From Hemileia vastatrix (lineage: Eukaryota; Basidiomycota; Pucciniomycetes; Pucciniales; Zaghouaniaceae), in NCBI GenBank assembly GCA_030280995.1, contig JASXTE010000008.1:1289501-1353500 (forward strand): a stretch of DNA of 64,000 bases, given 5' to 3'. The notes under the pieces are model-generated. The model was given only the letters and a program-made list of their open reading frames with translations, ran no database searches and had not been told where the DNA came from. The position numbers were made by a program, and so were the translations under genes. Positions 35,420-47,937 of this stretch are shown one piece after another; the stretch's first letter is position 1, and the number at the start of each line of letters is the position of its first letter.

Positions 35420-36435
35420 AAATAATATATTATAAAGCATTTATAAATTGATATTATCTTTATACAAGCTATAACTATATTTTATTATTCAATTTTCCAC
35501 CACTAGCACGCATAAAATCCAAGTATTGTGAGTTTAATTGAGAATAACTATTTTATTAGTCTTCCCCTGAGATTTAATCACTTAATCATTTATCAATAAG
35601 CAGTTGGACCATTAATATTTAATATTAAATCATACTTGGATACTAGCATAAACTGACAATTGGGGGTCTTTCCTTAGTTATTACTTATTATTTAGTATCA
35701 GCCTTAGGTCATGATTTTTACTCTAGTATATCTCAAACAAACCAAATATTTGGTTTTGCAGCACATTAGTGTGTCATCATATCTCAGTGATTGGGGAAAA
35801 AACTGACATAAAATTACTCATCCAAAGAGTATATAATGAAACCCAAAGCATATTAAGGAGCAAAATTAACTTTCCAAGCCCCCAAGAACATCCCCAAGCA
35901 TCAATATTAACCCAGTAGTCATCTCCCAACCCATAAATCCATGAAAATTCATCCAAGGAAGCAGATTAAGTTGTCCAAACTGGATATATGCACCTGAAAA
36001 AGGGGTATATGATGGTTTAGGTGTTGTGAGTCCACTGAATATCTCCATATGACCTAAAATAAGCAGAAAAATAAAGGTTATAGGATATTAAAAGGTTAAA
36101 ACCCACTTATAGACCTAAATATACACAATATAACTACATATTTCACTGAATATGAGGTTTATGTATTCATATAAGCTTATGTATGTCTATAATTACTTAA
36201 TATTACTTAAGACAAGTATATTATGACTCCATTAACACCTTAATAAGTATTATTAGGCTATTGATAAGATTATTAAACTACTATAAGTCCTATAATAGTG
36301 TAATAATTATATATATATGTATTATAACCATATATATAAGTATTTTAACCTTATTTTTAAGTTATAAGCTTAATGTGATTAAGGTTATCTTATTTTAAAC
36401 ATAATAATTACTCAGTCCTGGGGATATCTAGGCTG
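35420..36435. repeat. rearranged LTR-B fragments
   Basis: Positions 35420-35668 match the 3' end of LTR-B in plus orientation, and 35669 to about 35795 match its adjoining leader (ACAATTGGGGGTCTTTCC). From about 35800 to 36435 the sequence matches the 5' half of LTR-B in minus orientation (ends CAGTCCTGGGGATATCTAGG). So two oppositely oriented pieces of the family at 2010-3697 are joined. No gene. Confidence 0.75.
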
Positions 36436-37075
36436 AAAAGAGGAGTGAAGAGAAGAATTATCAAGCATTTTTCAGTTGTGGAAAGGAGGATGGTAGAAGG
36501 GGAGGAGGGGGAGAGTTGGATACATGTGGAGATTGATCTGTGGTCCAGGATGTGAGATAAGGAGTCATCATAATCTCTAATGCAACTAATAACCAGTTTG
36601 GAAGCCTTCTTTTTGGAAAATACTAGGTCGATAACAGAAGTGAAATTCATAGAATTTTTTAAAAAGTAGAAATGCCTAACTGGGAGGTAAGTGTCATGTT
36701 GAGATCTGAGTGGAAGTCCAGGAAAAGAGAGGCTTCAGGGTGATTTGAGTGGTGCTTTTATGGGTCAACCCACATATCATGGTGAAGATTGGAATCATTG
36801 AGGAAAGGGAGGGAAGGTGGAGATAAGGGAAAATAGTGGGAAGGATGAATTGAGTCATGGAAAAAAGGGAAGTAGGATAGTAGACATTTGAACAAATAAT
36901 GGGGGATGAATTTAAATTAATTTTAATCAGTGAGAATTTGATGGAGGGGCTGTGTTAGGATTTGGGTTGAGAGGTAAGGAGGAGGAGCACTATGGGCACT
37001 ATACATTGTAATAGGTGGGAGAAGGGAATAATGAATATAGGGGGTTTAAGAGGCAAGAGCTGTGGGGGTGCTTCT
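36436..37075 (-). pseudogene. LINE endonuclease (EEP-type) fragment
   Basis: Minus strand carries NDSNLHHDMW (compare GDFNLHHPxW of LINE apurinic endonucleases), FHSDLNMTL, a stop, then FTSVIDLVFSKKKA and LDHRSIST (the STIDLVF...SDHRPI end of the domain). Several stops. Probably part of the same LINE family as the ORF1 at 40600-52091, but direct continuity is not shown. Confidence 0.65.
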
Positions 37076-37289
37076 CATTGGTAAACTTAATTATTAATCC
37101 AGTTACTTCTTAATCTCTTGTAATTGTAACCCTCACTTTTGGAAGCCCCAACATCATCAGTCTAGTTTATTTTACTTCTGTATCAGAATATTCAGTCCCA
37201 TCTCAAGCTAGTTTTAGTGCTAGTAGTAGTCCACCCTCCTAGGTATTAACATTTTGTCCAATCTATAACTGGGTCACTACAAAACAATC

Positions 37290-38155
37290 ATGAACCCCTC
37301 AGGCCAACCCAATGAAGAACTCCTCACTGTAATGCAAGAGAAGATGGCATGCTTGCAAGAACAGAATTCCAGACTCATGGAAAATTTAGCAGAGGAAACC
37401 CCCTTATATTGCTTCCCCACAGAAGCAGAGTTGGATGCTGCTGAATCCAAAGCACAGGCACTTCCCACCACAATAGCACCACCTGTCAAAGGCCCAAGGA
37501 TTTCAGTTTCAGAAATACTTGATGGAAAGAAAGGCCCCTGGAGGGATAAGTAGGAATTTCAGGTAAAACTTTATTTTCTGCTGAATGGTAATCAATTCTC
37601 AGATGAGCAATTGAAAATTGGGTTGAAAATATTTCTCCTCACAGAGGAGCTGGAATTCTAGGAAATGACAAATACCAAATAACTCCTTGAAGATTCCAAG
37701 CCAGCAAAAACTTTTGGCAAGTTCATGGAAGCATTTGAATTAGACTTTGGTGAACCCAGTGTGGCCACAACCTTGGAGAATGCGCTCAATAAGTTTTGGA
37801 AGAAACACTATGTTTCAGAATTCAGAGGCCCTGCCAGCTAGGTTAAAACATGGGGAGAAGGAGCACTCATGTTTCATTTCATAAATAGACTTTTGCCAAA
37901 AATCAGGAACACTCTAATCAGTCACCCATGTTCAACCTCTCTCCAGGCACTGAAGGGGGTTGGAAATTCAAATTTATAACAAGTTTAAAAACCAGAACAT
38001 GGATGGGGAGAGTAGTTCCCACCACTGGCACAACCATGCCCCATAAAGATGGTCTGGAATTTGCGACCCAAATGCCATGGATATTATTCCAGAATATTCC
38101 TGTGGAGCTAGTGGAAGGAGAAGTTCATCTGAAGTGGAATACCAGAGATGTATGA
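37290..38155 (+). pseudogene. gag fragment of a third LTR retrotransposon
   Basis: ATG 37290 gives MNPSGQPNEELLTVMQEKMA, a coiled-coil start common in fungal Ty3 gags. Then, with stops, EFQVKLYFLLNGNQFSDEQ, AKTFGKFMEAFELDFGE, LENALNKFWKK and FINRLLPKIRNTL: the retrotransposon gag core. A TGGGTCACTAC upstream (37269) could be a primer-binding site. No pol follows. 37076-37289 probably holds LTR/leader remnants. Confidence 0.7.
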
Positions 38156-40599
38156 GCAAGGGTCTGTGCCTTTAATTTGTGGGTAATGGTCATTTTGGCA
38201 GGGAGTTTAGAGGGAAAATAAGGGTTAGCAAAGTGGAGGATAGCATAGGAATTGTGCAGGTAAAAGACAGAAATTAGGAGTGAAGGTTGTGCCCTCCTCT
38301 ACCAGATTAGTAAGAAGAGATGAGGGAGATTCAGCAGTAGAATTAGGTCTTAACAGGCTGTGGATGGATGTGAAAAGGTGAAGGGACCACTTCATGTTGA
38401 CATAAAAGTGTCAGAATTTCAGGGTTATTGGGCTCCTTCACTCACATGGCTATTTTTCCATTTCTTATATTTTTTTACTTTCTCATATTTTTCTATTCAT
38501 TACAATATACTGAACATTTCATAACACTTTTTCATTGCTATTTCCCTTAGGATATAAATTTACAAAAGTTACATATGAATATATATATATATATTTCTAC
38601 TCAGATCTATTAAATGTTCATTGATTCACCACATTAATATTCTAGTCAATACCCTAGTTTGTTTTCCTATAACCTAGTGATAGAGGTTGAGCTTTTAAGG
38701 ATAGTGACACTTATCCATTTTTTCTATCCCTTTTTTCTCCATCTCCATTGCCAGGTAATGTCTAATTCCTCATATTTCCATAAACTCAATATTTACATTA
38801 AACCATCTCTTTTTGCTCCATCTTCATCTCCAGATCTTTGGCAGTTGAGTTTCTTTGTGCCATTGCCCATGTAATATTATAAGTTAGGCCTTTTTTCTCC
38901 ACATGAGCCAGGTCACTGTCCTTCATCCCCCTTTCATTAAGATGTTTTCCTCCACCATAATATTTTGTTCTGGACCTTTGTCTCTGGCTGATTTGCACTC
39001 AGCCATTTTCCCTATTTGTCTCAACCTCATTCTTCAGGCTGTTGTCCCCATTTCATCTTCAAGTCAAGCCATGGTCCTTGTGTCTTCAAGTTGGGCCACT
39101 GTCTCCACATCATCAAGTTGAGCTGTTTTCCTCCCATCCTCAAGTTTGGGCCATTGTCCAAATCAATCTTTTCTTATTGGTGTTGGGTCTTTGTCCCCTC
39201 TAGCCTCTCATCATCCTATCCAGGCAATTGTCCCTGTCACTTAATATTATTTTATAAATCTTTGTTGCCCAAAACATTTTTATTATTTTTTATATCATAA
39301 ATAATCCAAAATATTTACAAAAAGCAGCACCATATGGGAGAAAGGGGTGAAGGGAGGAGAGTAGAGAGGATGGATGAGGGGTGAGGTGCCAACCTTTGTA
39401 TGGGGCTGAGGTAAAGTGATACAGGGCTAAAAAAGGTTCTTGGAGCACTAGTATGTCACGTTGTAGACAATCCTATAGTACTAGATATAGGCATTGACTA
39501 AGAGAGTTGGAAAACCAGAGAGAAAATCCCCTGTCCCTTTAGAAAAATAGATTGAGATTTACTTGCTAAAGTAAGTTGGTTCCTGTTTTGCTAAAGCCCC
39601 CTTTCCAACACACTTGACTGCTTGATGAACCAAGAAAGTAGTCACCAGACAGACTACCAGACCAAAGAACTGAAATGTAGAACAATGTCCACACCAGAGA
39701 CAGAAAAGATACTTGATGTAGGCTGCAAATCCAGACCAGAGACAGCAATAATACTTGCTATAGCTTGCAAGACTATAACAGAGAAAACAGTTGCCAAAGT
39801 TAAGTTAAATGAAGAACTCACTTGCAACAAACACAGCCAAATTGTGGCCAGAAAACAGTGAAAGCTGAGTGAGGAACAAGGATATCACCTCCAGATGGTT
39901 GTATGATAATTAAGGTTTCCCCAAACTGTCTTATTCACTATTTACACACAGACCCCTTCTAAGAGCCCATGCGCACCCACCAATCTGGCGCCTGTACCCA
40001 CCAAATTGCATAAAAAACCCTCCTGAAGCGCTCCCCAACCTTCTAAAACAGAGGCCGGCGGGCCGCCCAACGTCGGAGGTGCCGCCTGAAGCGGCCCGGC
40101 CTCCCTGAAGCCAGAAAACCAATAAAAACAACTAATCTACTTAGAAAAATTAGCTACAACTACTAAAACCTTTAAAACACGGAATTTCACTATAACAACA
40201 TTGAGACATGAAATATAGAGAAAAATTAGCTACTAAGCACTTAACCCTAAGACTTAAGGTTAGCCCATAAAACACAAAAAACAAAATTAAACAGCTATCT
40301 TTTATAAATTAAAAATGAGGAAATTACCCCTTAAAACTTAGAATAAGAAAAATGTCTACAAGACATAAAATATAGAGAAAAACTGGGGCTATCCAATGAT
40401 AGTACCTACATACCCGCAGACCCAATATCCATGGAATAAAACCAGAAAAATACCCAATTCCTTAACAGATGTCAATTAAGACATGCACAAACAGCGCCAA
40501 ATCACACAACAAAGGCCCCTGCCAATGTTGGAAGACCACAACGTGAGTTAGTGACTTGATAATTGAAAATGGAATGAAAGAAAAAAATTATCTATGGAA
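38156..40599. other. no confident gene; short tandem repeats and GC hairpin
   Basis: No gene recognised. Degenerate repeats around TTCAAGTTGGGCCACTGTCC recur at 38890-39170. A ~50-bp unit with CCAGAGACAG..ATACTTG occurs twice at 39690-39770 inside a 79-codon plus-strand ORF (39622-39861) of unknown meaning. An (AT)n run lies at 38580-38592. A strong GC-rich hairpin lies at 40051-40103. Part of the interval may be LINE coding sequence too decayed to recognise. Confidence 0.5.
40051..40103. repeat. GC-rich inverted repeat
   Basis: GAGGCCGGCGGGCCGC (40051-40066) pairs with GCGGCCCGGCCTC (40091-40103) apart from one 3-base bulge; loop of 24 nt. It stands out in very AT-rich surroundings. Confidence 0.75.
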
Positions 40600-40886
40600 G
40601 TTCAGTTGAATGAAGGAAAAAATAATGGGTGGCTGCACAGCAGACTCATTTTTTGAGATCTATTGCAGAGTAAGGCTAGTGGGTGGGGAATGTGGAAAGT
40701 AGGGGGGAGAAGAGAGTATTCAAGGAGTGAGGGGAGCGAGGAGAGGGAGTTCTTCAGTGGGTGTTCATGTAGCAGCCAGTCCACACAACAAAAGCAGACT
40801 GGTTCCAAGAGTTTGTGGGCTTTACATAGTTTGGTGCTGTGGTGGCCTGAGAAATTGGAGCACCATGAGGGCAGGGAGCAATGAAT
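40600..40886 (-). pseudogene. LINE ORF1 C-terminal part (zinc knuckles)
   Basis: Continues the ORF1 piece at 42074-42278 once the solo LTR and one AGAAA are removed: the frame passes from WGKGHLS directly to IHCSLPSWCSNFSGHHSTKL and C, giving CCHC-type knuckles, then KAHKLLEPVCFCC. The frame ends near 40602. The exact restoration of the zinc-knuckle frame across the insertion is strong support. Confidence 0.75.
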
Positions 40887-40891
40887 AGAAA

Positions 40892-42068
40892 TGTCAGTGT
40901 ATCTAGTATATAAGTATGATTTAATAGTATTTATTAATGGTCCTACTACTTATTTACAAATTATTTAGTGATTAAACCTCAGTGGAAGACTAATAAGATA
41001 GTTATACTCAAATAGAACTCACAATACTTGGATTTAAATGTGTGCTAGTGGTGGAAAATAGATAAATAGAATATAGTTATACCTTATATAATAATAATAT
41101 CAATTTATAAAGGCTTTATAATATATTTCTAAATGATAATAATTGTGTTTAAATGTTTAATTGAATTGTAGTAAGTAAGTTATGATCAATAACCCGTCAA
41201 ATCCCTCCTTACTTATACCAAAATCCACTGGAGTCACAGACCTTCAATCCTGATGATGACACTTCTATCCCCAGAAATTACAGCACTGTGAGGGTCCATA
41301 ACCTCCCCATGGCGTCCAATTCAAGAAGATTCAACACTCAGACCTCCAGTAAGGACCATCCATCACAATTAATGATAACACAGACCCATACCATAAATAG
41401 AAAATCCAGTTAAAAGTGGATACCATAAAGAAACAGGTAAAATAAATAATCCAATAAGAATAAAATGAAACCCAAAGCATATAAAGGAAAAAAATTAAAT
41501 TTCCAAGCCCCCAATAACATCCCCAAGCATCCATATTAACCCAGAAATGACCTCCCAACCCATAAATCCGTGAATATCCATCCAAGGAAACAGATTAAGT
41601 TGTCCAAACTGAGTACATGCACCTGAAATAGATGTATATGCTTCTGTAGGCGTTGTGAATCCACTGAATATGTCCATATGACCTAAAATAAGCAGAAAAA
41701 CAAAGCTAATAGGCTATTAAGAGGCTAAAACCCACTTATAGACCTAAATATACATAATATACTGCATATTTCACTGAATATGAGATTTATGTATAAATAT
41801 AAGCTTATGTATGTCAATAATTACTTAATATCACTTAAGATAAATATATTATGACTCCATTAACACCTTAATAAGTATTATTAGGCTATGGATAAGCTAT
41901 TTAAACTACTATAAGTTATATAATAGTGTAATAATTATATATATATATATATTATAAACATATATATAAGTGTTTTAACCTTATTTTTAAGATATAAGCT
42001 TAATGTATTTAAGGTTATCTTATTTTAAACATAAGAATTATTCAGTCCTGGAGATACCAAGACTGACA
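40892..42068 (-). mobile_element. solo LTR-B, 1177 bp, TSD AGAAA
   Basis: Plus strand TGTCAG...CTGACA, same length and family as 2521-3697. AGAAA flanks it at 40887-40891 and 42069-42073. No internal Ty3 sequence, so it is a recombination remnant of a full insertion into a LINE. Confidence 0.95.
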
Positions 42069-42073
42069 AGAAA

Positions 42074-42278
42074 GGTGACCCTTTCCCCAGCACTGAAAAA
42101 ATGTGCTTTTTTTGCTGTTGATGGCCTCTGTATGGTGTATCTGGCCCTTAACTGTGAATGGGTGAGGGGGAAAAGGGGAGAGGAGGGAGTCAGAATCAGA
42201 ATTGTTGTACAAATGAATTACAGCAGATGAGTGGTTTTTACCTGCTCTAGCCTCAGGGTGCCTGAGTGTCACACGCCT
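42074..42278 (-). pseudogene. LINE ORF1 middle part
   Basis: Minus strand: RVTLRHPEARAGKNHSSAVI, HLYN, then FTVKGQIHH and FFQCWGKGHLS. This joins upstream to SCLSVTR at 50582 (across the chromovirus insertion) and downstream to 40886. It is the RNA-binding region before the zinc knuckles of Tad/I-type LINE ORF1 proteins. Confidence 0.75.
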
Positions 42279-43066
42279 CATGACACTCAAGGCAAAAGCA
42301 GCTCATTAAATCAATAATAAAGAGGTCTAAATCCATACTCAAAGCACAGAAAACAATTCTACATAGCAACTGCGACTTTCCTTTGTGTACTCACTATTCA
42401 AATGCACTAGTCTAAATTTTAAATATAAATTAGTCAATCTCTCAATAGTGTGTTTAGTCTTTTCTTCAATAAGTGACACACAGCGCAATAGTTAATGTAA
42501 TATTCTGCTAAAAGGTTTATTAAGTATCTGTGGGTTATTAACAGGGGTAGTGAGCATGGACGGGATGGTTAGTGGAGGATTAAAGGGTTAACAGATGTTA
42601 GTGAAGAGGGTCCAGGTGTAACAGGTGTATTTTTTGTAGGTCTGTGGAGTGCGGAATGATGGATGGGTATGAGGTCAATGCAAGGAGGGGTAATGGATAT
42701 AAAAGGGGTTGTATTGTGGTTCGATATTTCTTTAGAATTAAATTATAAAACGTATATATAGTTAATAGTGGTAAAGCTTTAGGTTAAATCATTATTATTG
42801 TGTATTTCCTTATTTTTCTCAGTAATCATTTCTAAAACTTAAATCTTTGATTATTGAGTTTCCAACCCTTTTTGAGATCTTAAGAATATTAATATTACCT
42901 TTAAAATATATTAGAATTTTTATTGAACATATCTTGAAGCAGTAGCTCATCCTTTGAGTCATCTTCAAATCACTTCCTCAAACATTTCCTTTGTGCTTCA
43001 AAGAAGTTTCTAAACTACTCTCTTCATCTCACTTCCAGGAACACCCTTGACCTTGTGCATAGGCCT
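42279..43066 (+). repeat. 5' LTR of the second chromovirus
   Basis: 788 bp, related to 49791-50576 along its whole length (for example GGCAAAAGCAGCTCATTAAA and GGTAGTGAGCATGGACGGG). TATA box ATATAAAAGGGG near 42699. The first bases read CATGACAC where the 3' copy has TGTGACAC. Confidence 0.88.
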
Positions 43067-43152
43067 TCCGGTGATGGTATAATTCAATTCTCTGTAGTTC
43101 TCATTCTTTGGCACTACTATGTCCTTTTTTCAGGTGTTTAAATTCTTTAGAA

Positions 43153-44304
43153 ATGGCACCTGTTCAACGCACTCCTCCTATGGGAGCTACTACTAGGGCT
43201 CACGCCAGAGGCAGGCCAACAGCCACACGACCTGTTTCCCGCACTCACACCCTGGAACCACTTGACCTTAGGGAACGGGGACACTCAGTCTAATCTGTAG
43301 AAGATATCCCCCAGGATTTTGATAATTCTAGCGAGGAAGAAGAAGGAGAGGATACAATGCATGAGGCACCATCTGCCCATGCTACTCACCCTTCTGGTCA
43401 ACCTTCGCAACCTGGACAATCTAATTCTCTGGAAGACTTCATGAGACTTTTCATGAAAACCCTTTCCAATCCAACGTCTTTGGAGGGATCAAAATTCAAA
43501 ACTCCTTCCATGAAATCTCCTGATAATTTTTATGGAGAACATCCAGACAGATTGCGCCCCTTCTTGCAAACCTGCAAGCTCCTGTTCCATAACGACTGAT
43601 CAAAGGTTATTTACTCTTCTTCATTCCTAGCCAGAAAAGCAGCAAGGTGGTTTGAATGTTATCTTCTCATGCTCTCTTTGACAGAAACCCATTTACTCAT
43701 TAATAACTGGTAAAAGTTTGAAGACCAACTCTTTACGTTGTTCTGTGATCCTAATGAAACTGACAACGCAGAAATTGAACTTAATTTCCTTCACATGAGT
43801 GATAATGGTAAAGCCTCTGAATATATCTCAAACTTCAGAGCACTTCAAACTCAAGTAGGTTGGAATGATGCTGCCCTCAAGTATCATTTCAAAAAGGGAC
43901 TTCCTTCAAGGATTCAGGATCAATTGAATCTTCATGGTCAGAAGATGACTACTTTAATGGATTTAATGGATCAAACCCTCAAACTTGATGGTGTCTACCA
44001 AGGACAACTTCAACATCGTCGATATGCCAACAAATCTCAAGGCCTAAATTTTAAATTTGGACCTTCTTCACACCCACAGACAACTCAATCCAAACCCAAT
44101 AATGGAAAGGACAAACCTCGACCAAAAAGCTTGACCTTAGGCAATATCAGTAAAGTACTGGATCCAAAAGGGGAACTTAAAGAAGCTGAGAGGAAGAGAC
44201 AAGAAGATAATGGGCTATTTATGTATTGTGGGGGTAAGCACAAGCTAGAAGATTGTGTAAAGTTGAAGGAAAGAGAAGGTACTAGTTCAAGGTCAAAAAA
44301 CTAG
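43153..44304 (+). pseudogene. Gag of the second chromovirus
   Basis: ATG 43153 (MAPVQRTPPMGATTRA). Acidic stretch (SSEEEEGED), then the gag core: SPDNFYGEHPDRLRPFLQTC, FLARKAARWFE, ISNFRALQTQVGWND, LKYHFKKGLP. Ends with a zinc knuckle reading FMYCGGKHKLEDC; the first Cys of C-x2-C has become Phe, so the knuckle is broken. Stops at 43291, 43597 and 43711. TGA 43597 falls where CGA (Arg) would be expected. Confidence 0.88.
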
Positions 44305-44399
44305 TAGATAGTTTACTTGTGTGAAAAGCAAACTATCTTATCTCTCCCAGTGCACAGAACCTCCAGATCTTAAGGACTGGAGTTGCCTTAAACCGCTTG

Positions 44400-47300
44400 A
44401 GACTCATTCTTTTCAAGGAGGATACCCCCTTCAGTTGACTTATAGACTCTGGAGCTTCAATTTCTTTTGTCAGTTTATATTTTGCCGAGAAGTTAAAGCT
44501 GACATTCACAGATATTGATTGAACTCCAATTTATTTGGTCGAATCAGAGGAACCCAAATATTGGGTAAAGAAGAAAGTTTTATGGGTTTTCAACTTTCTG
44601 AATTTTCCCCCCTTTAAGTGAGAATTATCAGTCTTGGAAGCCCCAATAATGGACGATACCATCCTTGGCCATAACTTTTAAACGCATTAGAATACTGAAA
44701 TTGATTGGTCACGGGGATTGATCACCCCACACACTAAGTATATTTCTGATTCTTCAATGCAGGTCAATAGGGAGTTAAACAACCTGCCTGAAAATGTCCC
44801 TCTAGAGGACAAATCTCTGCAAGATGGCTTGCAAGCATCTGATTTCCCTCTAAATGAGTAATTGGCTAAACCTTCTAGACCGATCGCTTCACTCAAAGAG
44901 GATTTAAATTGCCTTGAATTAGTCAAATTATGCTCTCTCAATTCTGGTCTTCCCTCAACAGATTCTCTCGAAGATGATGAGGACGACCAAATCAACATTG
45001 AAGCCATTAAATTGACTCTACCGGGAATCTATCATGATTTCCTTGATGTTTTCTCAATCCGCAAGGCCAATATATTACCACCTCATTGACCCTACAACCA
45101 TCAAATAGAGTTAATAGGTCCTGTACCTCCGGCAGTTCCTGTCTATTCTTTATCAAAGGACGAATCTCAAGTTCTTCAAGACTACATTGTAGAGAATGTA
45201 GCCAAAGGTTTAATCAGATCCAGTAAATATCCAACCGGCTCCCCTGTTCTTTTTGTAAAGAAAAAAGACGGTAGCCTTAGGTTGTGTGTTGAATATAGAA
45301 ATTTCAACACAGTTACAAAGAAGAATGCATATCCAGTTCCTCTTATGTCATTGCTTCTTACCCTTTTTAATGGTGCTAATTTTTTTTCTAAAATTGATCT
45401 TAGAGGCGCTTATAATCTTATTCGCATTGCCGAAGGTCATGAACCACTGACTGCAATGCGCACTAGATTTGGAAGTTTTGAATATTTAGTAATTCCTTTT
45501 GGATTATGTAACGCACCATCTACTTTTCAAACTTTTGTTAATGACATCTTTCAAGATGTTGTCGAACAATTTGTTGTCGTCTACTTAGACGATATTTTAA
45601 TTTTCTTGAAGACACTAGATGAACATATTCATCATGTTTGACAGGTTCTAAATCGCCTTCGAGATCACGGTCTCTACACCAAGCACAATAAATGTTAATT
45701 CCATCTTAAATCTATTGATCTTTTGTGGTTTACGTTGTCCACTGATGGTTTAGTCATGGACGACAAAAAGGTCCAAAAAATCCTGAAATGGCCTGAGCCC
45801 AAAACCGTCAAATCCCTCCAAGGATTTTTGGGTTTTGCCAATTTCTATAGAAGATTTATTAAAGATTACTCTAAAAATATTTCCAATCTTACTTCTCTTC
45901 TTAGAAAAGATATTCCTTTTGTTTTTACTTCTACATCACAAAAGGAATTCAAAGCATTGAAGACTGCGTTTACCACAGCTCCAATTCTTCAACACTTTGA
46001 TCCTTCTGCTTTGACAATAGTCGAGAAAGACACTAGCGATTATGCTATCTCAGGGGTCATTTCTCAATTCAATCCTGAAACAAAATTGTTTCATCCTGTT
46101 TCTTTTGAGTCACACAAACTCATTGTGGCAGAATTAAATTATGAAATTCATGACAAGGAGCTTTTAGCTATTATTCATTGTCTTAAAAAATGGTGCTCTT
46201 TTCTTCTCAGCCTAGATAGTCCTTTTCAAATCCTGACTGACCATAATGCTTTAAAATACTTTATGTCTTCCAAAGTGTAAACCAGGCATCAAACCAGGTG
46301 GGCTGAATTTTTGTCTGAATTTCCTTTTTCTACTTACTATTGCCCAGGTAAGAACTACATTGTCCCAGATATCCTGTCACGTCGGGACAATGTTTACCCA
46401 CAGAGGGGGGACACATTTTCTGACAAGAAACCCAGCAAATTTGAAATTAATTTTCAACAAATCAATGTTAACGGCTCATCAACTTAATTCAATGGCAATT
46501 CAATCTTTCCAAAATCCACTATCCAACATCCTCAAAGCTCAGTCAAAGGACGATTATTTTTTAGGGATAAAGACAAAATACTCTCGAAGCAAGGGGCCAA
46601 AAGATTTAGTATTGAATCAGGTCTATTAGTTCTCAAAGGTAGAGTAGTCATACCCGACAATAATGAAATAAAATTATGGATTTTCAATAGTCGACATGAT
46701 TCTCCATTAGCTGGTCATTTTGGGGTTGATAAAACCTACCAGTTAATCGCAAGGGATTTCTTCTGGCCAGGAATGACCAGAGAAATCAAGGCCTATATAA
46801 GATCTTGTTATGAATGTAATAGGAATAAGGCTCCCCATCACCGGAAGAATGGGTTGCTTCAACCACTTCCTATTCTCTCTAAGCCTTGGGAATCTTAATC
46901 AATGGATTTTATTTCTCAACTTCCACTTTCTAATAATTTTGATCCTATATTAGTAATTGTAGATAGATTTTCAAAAATGTCTATTTTTATTAAAACCACT
47001 ACCACTGCTACAGCAGAAGATTTGTCAAAATTGTTTCTAGAATATGTATTTTCTAAACATGGCTTACCTAATGATATTATTTCAGATAGAGGCTCATTGT
47101 TTTTATCCACATTCTGGACTCAATTGTGTTGAAAACTCATTATCATGAGGAATCTCTCCATGGCCTATCATCCTAAAACCGATGGGCAAACTGAAAGGGT
47201 CAACCAAATTTTCAAACAATACCTTTGAATGTATGTCAGTTACCAACAAGACAATTGGACCACATGATTAACATTGGCAAAATTTGCTTATAATAACTCA

Positions 47301-47937
47301 ACTCATTCTTCAACACGACAATCTCCTTTTGAAACTGTTTATGGAAGACATCCTTGATTCAACTCAATCCATGTAGGAACTAGTCATCCTGCGGAAAATT
47401 ATCTTTGAACCATATAACGACTCCAAGAAGAACTTAAATCAAACTTGGAATTAGCGATTCAAATGTACAATTAACAGGCTGACAAACATTGACAATCTGC
47501 TCCCTCCTTTAAACCAGGTGACAAAGTATGGCTCAATGCACAAAACATTCAAACAACTTGACCATCAAAGAAACTGGCCAAAGGCGCTTGGGACCACTCA
47601 AAATCGACTCCGAAGTCTCTAAAACTGCATTTAGACTAAAACTACCTCTTAAATGGCAGGCTATTCACCCTGTTTTCCACGTATCTCTCCTGGAACTGGC
47701 TCGAGAAATATACCCGGGCAGGAACCAACCTCTTCCAGAACTTGTAGAAGTAGAAGACCATCTAGAGTGGAAAGTAAGCTGTATCTTTATTCAAGAATGC
47801 GCAAGGGGAAACTTCAATACCTCGTGGAATGGGAAGGCTTCCATGATGACTCAGACAAAACATCCTGGGAACCAGCCATCAATGTTTCTAACGCCCCTGA
47901 ACTCCTAAAATCTTTTCATCTTAAATATCCTTTATAA
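44400..47937 (+). pseudogene. Pol of the second chromovirus (PR-RT-RH-INT-chromodomain)
   Basis: Protease: LIDSGASISFVS near 44440. RT: LRLCVEYRNFN near 45272, DLRGAYNLIRI near 45400, VVYLDDILIF near 45580. RNase H: EKDTSDYAISGVISQF near 46024 and LTDHNALKYF near 46234. Integrase: HHCC region with CYECNRNK near 46808; MDFISQLPLS near 46902; SDRGSLF near 47086; [15 protein letters not shown] near 47164. Chromodomain: GKLQYLVEWEGF..D..SWEPA near 47811. More than ten stops; TGA at 45087, 45639, 47130 and 47226 replaces codons that are usually Arg in this family. Order and motifs are those of fungal chromoviruses. Confidence 0.92.

Noticed and set aside
39622..39861. 79-codon plus-strand ORF with a 50-bp internal duplication
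   Set aside because: No recognisable motif or context; reported only within the unassigned region.
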